Part shown: piece after piece, positions 59,180 to 64,000 of the stretch | Position numbering within the stretch: the first letter of the stretch is position 1 | Layout of the letters: the number at the start of each line of letters is the position of its first letter | Assembly: GCA_015655415.1 (NCBI GenBank) | Contig: JAATFB010000060.1 | Span: 1-64,000 of the forward strand | From: Actinomycetales bacterium | GTDB lineage: Bacteria > Actinomycetota > Actinomycetes > Actinomycetales > Microbacteriaceae | Direction of reading: 5' to 3' | DNA: 64,000 bases | Position numbers and translations under genes: made by a program | Notes under the pieces: model-generated | Seen by the model: the letters and a program-made list of their open reading frames with translations, nothing else | Database searches by the model: none | Told to the model about the DNA's origin: nothing

Positions 59180-59845
59180 TCATCCCTGTTCGGCGTCGCG
59201 CCCGGTCGACGCGCCGCGCTGATCCGAGGCGCCGCCGTCTCGGGCCGCGATCTCGCCGAGGTCTGTCAGGTCGCGGTCCCCGGTGGCCGCACGCCGCACG
59301 CCGATGCGATCGGCCAGCACGGTGCGCTCGGTGCGCCTGGTGGCCGCGGCCGCGATGATGGCGGCGAGGGCGCCCAGCCCGACGCCGACGGCCACAGACG
59401 CCAGCAGCACGAATCCGAAGACGGTGTTGCGGTCATACCCCGAGCCCTGCGGGAACGAGTACGTGAGGATGAAAGACGCGACCGCGAACAGGACGCCGCC
59501 CAGGATCATGAAGCGGCCGTACCGGGGCGTGCGGCGGACCCGGACCTCGTGCTCCGACTCGACGATCGCCTCCTCGCCGGGCGGCTCGACGGGCGGCGAC
59601 TCGACGTGCGGCGACTCCACGGGCGGCTCGACGAGCGGCGACTCGACGGACGCCGGCTCGACGGGCGGCTCGACGGACGCCGGCTCCACGGACGCCGGCT
59701 CCTTGACGGCACCGGCCCCGGCGGCCGACGGCTCGGGCGCATCGACCGGGGTCAGGGCCGAGGCTCCCGCCGGGGCGCCGGTCTGCGACAGGTCGTCGGT
59801 CTGCGGCAGGTCGTCGCGGTCGGGATCGTCGGAGTCGCGGGACAT
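59180..59845 (-). CDS. Conserved actinobacterial membrane protein with acidic repeat N-terminus
   Basis: I do not recognise a named family. This 221-residue protein has an N-terminal ~100-residue acidic, Pro-rich region with degenerate VEPASVEPPVEP-like repeats. Two transmembrane helices follow (RFMILGGVLFAVASFILTYS and VFGFVLLASVAVGVGLGALA), then a charged C-terminal tail rich in Arg and Asp. The two-helix core looks conserved; the repeat part is probably disordered and cytosolic. ATG 59845 is the likely start, with 59863 also possible. No ribosome site is clear. Confidence 0.75.
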   Translation of the reverse strand: MSRDSDDPDRDDLPQTDDLSQTGAPAGASALTPVDAPEPSAAGAGAVKEPASVEPASVEPPVEPASVESPLVEPPVESPHVESPPVEPPGEEAIVESEHEVRVRRTPRYGRFMILGGVLFAVASFILTYSFPQGSGYDRNTVFGFVLLASVAVGVGLGALAAIIAAAATRRTERTVLADRIGVRRAATGDRDLTDLGEIAARDGGASDQRGASTGRDAEQG

Positions 59846-59910
59846 CCGTCCATTGTCTCGCATCCCGCCGGACACCCCGTCCCCGGCCCGTGCCGCCCAC
59901 CTGCCCCCTG

Positions 59911-60009
59911 CCCCATCCGCCCCACCTGCCCCATCCGCCCCATCCGCCCCACCTGCCCCATCCGCCCCATCCGCCCCACCTGCCCCATCCGCCCCATCCG
60001 CCCCACCTG
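59911..60009. repeat. 27-bp minisatellite
   Basis: About 3.7 copies of a 27-bp unit built from three nonamers (CCCCATCCG, CCCCATCCG, CCCCACCTG). It gives long but meaningless ORFs on both strands (PHPPHLP and GRWGGWG). It lies in the 59.85-60.20 kb gap, which has no other gene. Confidence 0.92.
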
Positions 60010-60128
60010 CCCGCATCGGCCCGCGCCGAGAAGCCAGAAGAGGGCGGAAAGCACGAGCCAGAGGAGCAATTCCCGGCTTCTCGCTCGGCGCACCGGGGAA
60101 CGGGCGCCGGGGAGCGGGCACCGGGCAT

Positions 60129-60200
60129 GGGAACAGGGGCCGGGAACAGGGGCCGGTGGTATTGGGGCCGGTGGTATTGGGGCCCGGGGGTACTGGGGCC
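60129..60200. repeat. G-rich tandem repeats before the sterol-carrier gene end
   Basis: Two GGGAACAGGGGCC-like units are followed by two exact GGTGGTATTGGGGCC units and a diverged third. Runs of three to five G occur every few bases, so G-quadruplex formation on the + strand is possible. Confidence 0.8.
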
Positions 60201-60202
60201 GG

Positions 60203-60583
60203 TCAGCGGGGGCGGTACACCGGCAGGTACGGCTCGAGCGTTGCGCGGGTCCCCGAGGCGTGCACCGCGCCCGACGCGACCGCCTCCGCCCATGAGGTGC
60301 CGCCGGTCGCGAGGGCCAGCCAGGTGCGGGCATCCGTCTCGACGACGTTCGGCGGCGTTCCCCGGGTGTGGCGCGGCCCCTCGACGCACTGGACCGCGCC
60401 GAACGGCGGCACCCGGACCTCGACGGCGTTGCCCGGAACCCTCTCCGCGAGCGCCTGCAGCAGGAAGCGCACGGCCGTCGCAGCGACCTCGCGCGGCACG
60501 GACGCCTCGCCGGACACGAACGACGCCCGTGCCGCCGACACCGCCGCCGTGCCTTCCGCCTCCGGGATCCGTGCCCTCGCCAT
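60203..60583 (-). CDS. Sterol carrier (SCP2-like) family protein
   Basis: This is a 126-residue protein of the small bacterial sterol-carrier family. It shows a helix (AATAVRFLLQALAERVPGNAVEVRVPP), a central strand FGAVQCVEG and a C-terminal WLALATGGTSWAEAVASGAVHASG, the typical SCP2 pattern. Lipid binding is assumed from the fold. I start at 60583 (MARARIPE), with GGAG upstream. It diverges from purD, a neighbourhood common in actinobacteria. Confidence 0.85.
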   Translation of the reverse strand: MARARIPEAEGTAAVSAARASFVSGEASVPREVAATAVRFLLQALAERVPGNAVEVRVPPFGAVQCVEGPRHTRGTPPNVVETDARTWLALATGGTSWAEAVASGAVHASGTRATLEPYLPVYRPR

Positions 60584-60689
60584 GCGCTCCATTCTGCCCG
60601 GGAGCGCGCGCCGACCCTCCACGTCCCGCGCCGCCGCCGGGCGCGCGCGCCCACGCTGGGCGGAACCGCCACACCCTACGATGGGCAGA

Positions 60690-61982
60690 ATGAGGATTCT
60701 CGTTCTGGGATCGGGCGCGCGCGAGCACGCCATCATCCGCGCGCTGCTGGCCGAGGACGCCGACCACGACATCACCGCCGCTCCGGGCAACGCGGGCATC
60801 GCCGACGATGCCCGCACCATCGGGATCGACCCGAGCGACGGTGTCGCGGTCGCATCCTACGCGGAGGCGCACGGCGTAGACCTCGTCGTCGTCGGTCCCG
60901 AGGCGCCGCTCGTCGCCGGGGTCGCCGACGCGGTGAGAGCGCGAGGCATCCCGGTCTTCGGCCCCGGCAGGGCGGCGGCGCAGCTCGAAGGCTCGAAGGC
61001 GTTCGCCAAGCGCATCATGGACTCCGCGGGAGTCCCCACCGGTCGTGCCGAGGTCGTCGGCACGCTCGGCGAGGCACGCGCGGCCCTCGAACGCTTCGGC
61101 GAGCCATACGTCGTGAAGGCCAACGGGCTCGCCGCAGGCAAGGGCGTGCTCGTCACGGAGGATCGCGGCGCCGCGCTCGCGCACGCATCCCGCTGGCTGG
61201 AGCACGGCACGGTGCTCGTCGAGGAGTTCCTCGACGGCCGCGAGGTTTCACTCTTCCTGCTCAGCGACGGCGAGCACGTGCTCCCCCTCGCACCCGCGCA
61301 CGACTACAAAAGGCTCCTCGACGGAGACCACGGACCGAACACGGGCGGGATGGGCGCGTACTCCCCCGTGCCGTGGCTCGACGAGGGTTTCGTCGACGAG
61401 GTCGTCGACACCATCGCGCTTCCCACGATCCGAGCCATGGACATAGAGCGGGCCCCGTTCATCGGGCTGCTCTACATCGGACTCATCGTGACCGACGCCG
61501 GGCCCCGCGTCATCGAGTTCAATGCGCGCTTCGGCGATCCGGAGACGCAGGCGGTGCTGCCGCGGCTCGTGACGCCCCTCTCGGGCCTGCTGCTCGCGGC
61601 GGCGACCGGCGGTCTCGGCTCGCTGCCACGGCCCGAGTTCGCGCTCGATGTCGCCGTGGCCGTGGTGCTCGCCAGCGAGGGGTATCCGGAGGCGCCGGTG
61701 ACGGGACGCCCGATCCACGGGCTGGATGCCGCATCCGCCGTTCCGGAGGTGCAGATCCTGCACGCGGCGACCGGCATCGAGGCGCGGTCGATGGATGCCA
61801 CGTCGAGCTGGTCGACCGAGGCCCTGGTTGCGACAGGAGGCCGCGTGCTGAACGCCGTGGCGCTCGGCACGACCTTCGAGGAGGCGCGCGAGCGGGCCTA
61901 CGAGGCGCTGGGCAGGATCACGCTCGAAGGCGGTCAGTTCCGCGCGGACATCGCCGCCGCCGTCCCGTCCGCAGCCCGCTGA
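60690..61982 (+). CDS. purD: Phosphoribosylamine-glycine ligase (GAR synthetase)
   Basis: This is PurD, the second step of purine synthesis, 430 residues. The N-terminal loop MRILVLGSGAREHAI, the ATP-grasp part (VVKANGLAAGKGVLV) and GDHGPNTGGMGAYSPV, and the metal site FNARFGDPETQAVLP are all present. ATG 60690 lies exactly where a transcript from TACGAT (60677-60682) would start, so it is likely leaderless; ATG 60681 would add three residues. A tandem repeat array follows the stop. Confidence 0.97.
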   Translation: MRILVLGSGAREHAIIRALLAEDADHDITAAPGNAGIADDARTIGIDPSDGVAVASYAEAHGVDLVVVGPEAPLVAGVADAVRARGIPVFGPGRAAAQLEGSKAFAKRIMDSAGVPTGRAEVVGTLGEARAALERFGEPYVVKANGLAAGKGVLVTEDRGAALAHASRWLEHGTVLVEEFLDGREVSLFLLSDGEHVLPLAPAHDYKRLLDGDHGPNTGGMGAYSPVPWLDEGFVDEVVDTIALPTIRAMDIERAPFIGLLYIGLIVTDAGPRVIEFNARFGDPETQAVLPRLVTPLSGLLLAAATGGLGSLPRPEFALDVAVAVVLASEGYPEAPVTGRPIHGLDAASAVPEVQILHAATGIEARSMDATSSWSTEALVATGGRVLNAVALGTTFEEARERAYEALGRITLEGGQFRADIAAAVPSAAR

Positions 61983-62045
61983 GACGGGGCGGCCGTTCGC
62001 CGCGGTTCACGAGGTCGTGATTCGCCGGCTCACGCGATTCGCCTG

Positions 62046-62130
62046 TTCACGACATTCGCCCGTTCACGAGATTCGCCCGTTCACGAGATTCGCCCGTTCA
62101 CGAGATTCGCCCGTTCACGAGATTCGCCTG
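62046..62130. repeat. 17-bp tandem repeat downstream of purD
   Basis: Five units of TTCACGAGATTCGCCCG start at 62046, 62063, 62080, 62097 and 62114, with two diverged units before them from about 62006. The 17-bp period rotates the frame, which explains the spurious small ORFs here. The remaining 61.98-62.28 kb gap shows nothing else. Confidence 0.92.
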
Positions 62131-62284
62131 AACTGCATTCTTCACGCCCCGCTACATGGGAATCCGCATCGGTATGTAGCAGATCGTCAATTCTCTAGCA
62201 GCCGATTACGGGCGACAGCGCCCGACGACGACAGCGCACAGCGACCCAGCGCACAGTGGCCGCAGCACACGGGTGCGCAGCGCA

Positions 62285-62896
62285 TCAGGCGCCCACTGGT
62301 GGATCGATGAGCAGTGCGACGCGATCGGCGAGGTATCCGTCGAACGGTGCAAGGGCGCCCGGATCGGAGTCGGCCCAACGGACCCACGCCGCGCCATCGC
62401 GCACGGTGAGGGGTCCGGATGCCGCGACCAGGCTCGCATCCAGCGCAATGGGTCTCGCGTCGTAGTCGACGGTCGTGCCGGCGGGGAACCGCCCGCGGAA
62501 GGCCGCCACGCCCAGCTGACGACGACGCTCGGCGGATGCCGCCTGGTAGGTCGGTCGCCCTGGCTCGCGCGACCGCGTGACGGATCCGGTCGCGAAGACC
62601 GCGGGCGGGTGGTGCAGCGGGCCCGTGACGCCGGCGGCGGAGCGCGATCGGCCATCCCGACGATCGGGCACGGCCCCCTCGTCGGCGGCCAGCAGCAGCA
62701 CACCGAGCCGCCAGACGCGGCCGATCGGGCGCAGTCGCTCGGCGCGCGGCAGCAGCAGGATGCGACCGGGCGGCACGTACTCTGCGAGCGCCTCCGTGCG
62801 TGCGCCGGAGGCCGCAAGCCGGAATGCGGCATCCGCGAACGCGGCACGCACGTGCTCGATCGCCGCCGCGTCCGCCGCCGCGATCTCGTCGGGCAT
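62285..62896 (-). CDS. Hypothetical protein, conserved-looking
   Basis: I do not recognise the family. The protein has 203 residues, is soluble, and lacks signal peptide or transmembrane helices. It starts with an acidic helical stretch (AADAAAIEHVRAAFADAAF), then short beta-like segments (RILLLPRAERLRPIGRVWRLGVLLL), an Arg-rich middle with RRRQLGVAAFRGRFPAGTTV, and ends with VRWADSDPGALAPFDGYLAD. The codon pattern is that of a real gene and the frame is open to a good ATG at 62896. It lies downstream of the oxidase gene on the same strand, separated by a hairpin. Confidence 0.75.
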   Translation of the reverse strand: MPDEIAAADAAAIEHVRAAFADAAFRLAASGARTEALAEYVPPGRILLLPRAERLRPIGRVWRLGVLLLAADEGAVPDRRDGRSRSAAGVTGPLHHPPAVFATGSVTRSREPGRPTYQAASAERRRQLGVAAFRGRFPAGTTVDYDARPIALDASLVAASGPLTVRDGAAWVRWADSDPGALAPFDGYLADRVALLIDPPVGA

Positions 62897-62956
62897 GCCC
62901 TCACACTATGGCTCTGCGCGCCACTCGCCGGTACCCCCACCCCCGCCCCCGCCCCC

Positions 62957-63009
62957 AGAAGCCACTTGGTGTCCCTCCGCCGGGCCGGTGAAAACACCAA
63001 GTGGCTTCT
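62957..63009. terminator. Long perfect inverted repeat after the oxidase gene
   Basis: AGAAGCCACTTGGTGT and its exact complement form a 16-bp stem around a 21-nt GC-rich loop, in the 193-bp gap between two leftward genes. It may end the oxidase transcript. A long, perfect, AT-moderate palindrome like this is also typical of mobile palindromic repeats. Confidence 0.7.
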
Positions 63010-63012
63010 CGC

Positions 63013-63083
63013 CGGGGGCCTGGGGGGGAGGGGGGAGGAGGGGGGCTGGGGGGAAAGGGGCTGGGGGAAGGGGGCTGGGAGGA
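63013..63083 (+). repeat. Guanine-run tract (quadruplex-prone)
   Basis: About 70 bp of nearly pure G/A with many runs of four to seven G (for instance CTGGGGGGGAGGGGGGAGG). It lies right after the end of the leftward oxidase gene. Such a strand can form G-quadruplexes and could assist termination. Confidence 0.85.
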
Positions 63084-63089
63084 ACGGGC

Positions 63090-64000
63090 TCAGGCCAGGA
63101 GGCGGTCCAGGTAGGCGTTGCGGAAGACGCCGTGCGGGTCGTACTTCGCCACCAGGGCCCGGAAGTCGTCGAACCTCGGGTACATCGACGGCACAGCGTG
63201 GTCGGGATCGAGGAAGACCTTGCCCCAGTGCGGACGGGCTCCGAGCGGGAACAGCGCGCCCTCGACGGCAGGAAGCACCGCCTCCACGCCCGCCTGGTCG
63301 CGCTTCCAGGTGAAGTGGATGCCCAGCACGTCCCTCTGGTACGCCGAGCTCAGCCACAGTCCGTCCGAGGCGACCGTGCGCAGCTCGGCCACCTGCAGCA
63401 CCGGCGCCATCCGCTCCGACAGGGGCAGCAGCGCACGGACGGCGTCGGCCGCACGCTCGCGCGGCACCAGGTACTCGCTCTGGATCTCCTGGCCGCTGCT
63501 CGGCGTGAACGCGAGCCGGAAGTGCGCGAGACGCTCGTACCAGGGCCCCGGCACGCCGAACTGGTCGGTGCAGCTGTCCGCCGCGACGCCGGGCAGCGGA
63601 TGCCGCTTCTCGGTCGCCTGCGCGGCGCCCAGGAACGTCTCCGGCGCCTGAAGCGAGTCATCGCCGACGACCCGCTTCAGCCAGATCTGCTGCACCCCGC
63701 CGACCCACCTGGTGAAGATGCTCACGCTGTAGGCGGCCGAGGTGATGGCGTTCAGGTTGTCGAGGACGGTCGACCAGTCGAGATCGACGTAGACGGTCTG
63801 GGCCACCTGGAACGTCGGCACGACGTCGAGGGTCACGGCCGTCACGAGGCCGAGGGCGCCCAGGCCCACCACCGCACCGTCGAAGTCCTCGTCCCCTCGC
63901 CGCAGCACGCGCAACGCGCCGGTGCCGTCGACGAACTCGATGCCGGCGACGACCGCGGCCATGCTCGCATTGCGATCCCCGGAGCCGTGCGTGCCGGTGG
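63090..64000 (-). CDS. FAD-binding oxidoreductase, alditol oxidase-like (partial, runs off window)
   Basis: This is the C-terminal ~300 residues of a VAO-type flavin oxidase; its start lies beyond position 64000. The frame stays open to the window edge and reads TGTHGSGDRNASMAAVVAGI, part of the FAD domain. The substrate domain ends with RPHWGKVFLD, YPRFDDFRALVAKYDPHGVF and RNAYLDRLLA, the signature of alditol/xylitol oxidases and aldonolactone oxidases. It oxidises a polyol or sugar lactone with oxygen. The track's M at 63962 is internal, not the true start. Confidence 0.9.
   Translation of the reverse strand, partial: TGTHGSGDRNASMAAVVAGIEFVDGTGALRVLRRGDEDFDGAVVGLGALGLVTAVTLDVVPTFQVAQTVYVDLDWSTVLDNLNAITSAAYSVSIFTRWVGGVQQIWLKRVVGDDSLQAPETFLGAAQATEKRHPLPGVAADSCTDQFGVPGPWYERLAHFRLAFTPSSGQEIQSEYLVPRERAADAVRALLPLSERMAPVLQVAELRTVASDGLWLSSAYQRDVLGIHFTWKRDQAGVEAVLPAVEGALFPLGARPHWGKVFLDPDHAVPSMYPRFDDFRALVAKYDPHGVFRNAYLDRLLA

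Noticed and set aside
59283-60689. N-terminal ~470-codon extension of purD
   Set aside because: It is translation of minisatellites and antisense genes; PurD starts at the canonical MRILVLGSGAREH.
59433-61205. 590-codon minus-strand ORF with Gly/Trp repeats
   Set aside because: The GRWGGWG repeats are a by-product of the 27-bp minisatellite, and the rest is antisense to purD.
58494-62130. Tandem arrays considered as CRISPR
   Set aside because: Units are 7-27 bp without unique spacers, and no cas genes are present.
62017-62310. 97-codon + ORF after purD
   Set aside because: It is generated by the 17-bp repeat in rotating frames (SPVHEIR/PFTRFAR) and has no ribosome site.

Overview
The window is very GC-rich and gene-dense. 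It has many GTG starts, frequent 4-bp ATGA/GTGA gene overlaps and several leaderless-looking starts. This, with a DUF3073 gene, split purine genes and MocR/GntR/PadR regulators, points to a high-GC Gram-positive actinobacterium, most likely a member of Microbacteriaceae or a near relative. That placement is inferred from gene content and codon use; there is no rRNA or tRNA in the window. I see no CRISPR array, prophage, transposase or RNA gene.

Region by region. 0.1-3.96 kb: a copper pair (YcnI-like and CopC-like, both with a predicted mature N-terminal His), then a 14-TM drug exporter with its MarR regulator. 4.1-6.0 kb: a DEAD-box RNA helicase whose stop codon lies in a short tandem repeat. 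6.36-28.7 kb: a large catabolic island (below). 29-41.5 kb: a secreted or anchored esterase-like hydrolase, a stand-alone RND exporter, a MocR/YczE pair with direct-repeat operators, a PadR/DUF4097 operon with twin palindromic operators, an APC permease, a flavin oxidoreductase and DUF3073. 41.5-53.7 kb: a repeat-rich block with a two-component system plus ABC-2 exporter, then a sugar or polyol operon (epimerase-like protein, CUT1 binding protein and two permeases without an ATPase, Zn-dehydrogenase, SDR, a collapsed SDR remnant, P-loop kinase) with a divergent XRE regulator. 53.7-64 kb: purM, purF and purD interleaved with a MocR/AhpD-like pair, RDD, sterol-carrier and hypothetical genes, several minisatellites, and an alditol-oxidase-like gene cut by the window end.

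The standout is the 22-kb island. It holds a complete binding-protein-dependent ABC importer (fused permease, ATPase, two tandem paralogous lipoprotein receptors) and a FadR-type GntR regulator. Its enzymes look borrowed from coenzyme M biosynthesis: a phosphosulfolactate synthase (ComA) family protein and split sulfopyruvate-decarboxylase-like subunits (ComD, ComE). They sit with a fumarate-reductase/tricarballylate-dehydrogenase-like flavoprotein, a second ThDP enzyme, two aldehyde dehydrogenases, two hydroxyisobutyrate-dehydrogenase-family enzymes, a carboxymuconolactone-decarboxylase-family protein, an RraA-type aldolase-like protein, an MmgE/PrpD protein, and a private ETF plus cytochrome-b561-like membrane protein. 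A 13-bp palindrome, ACYGTAATACRGT, recurs before the transport operon, before gntR itself, before the comA-like operon, between prpD and the second ALDH, and (weaker) before etfBA. It is not seen elsewhere in the window. I infer one regulon for uptake and oxidative breakdown of an unidentified organic acid, possibly a sulfonate, phosphonate or branched di-/tricarboxylate. The combination matches no pathway I know.

Most of the long ORFs in the supplied track are antisense or off-frame shadows caused by the high GC content and have been left out.
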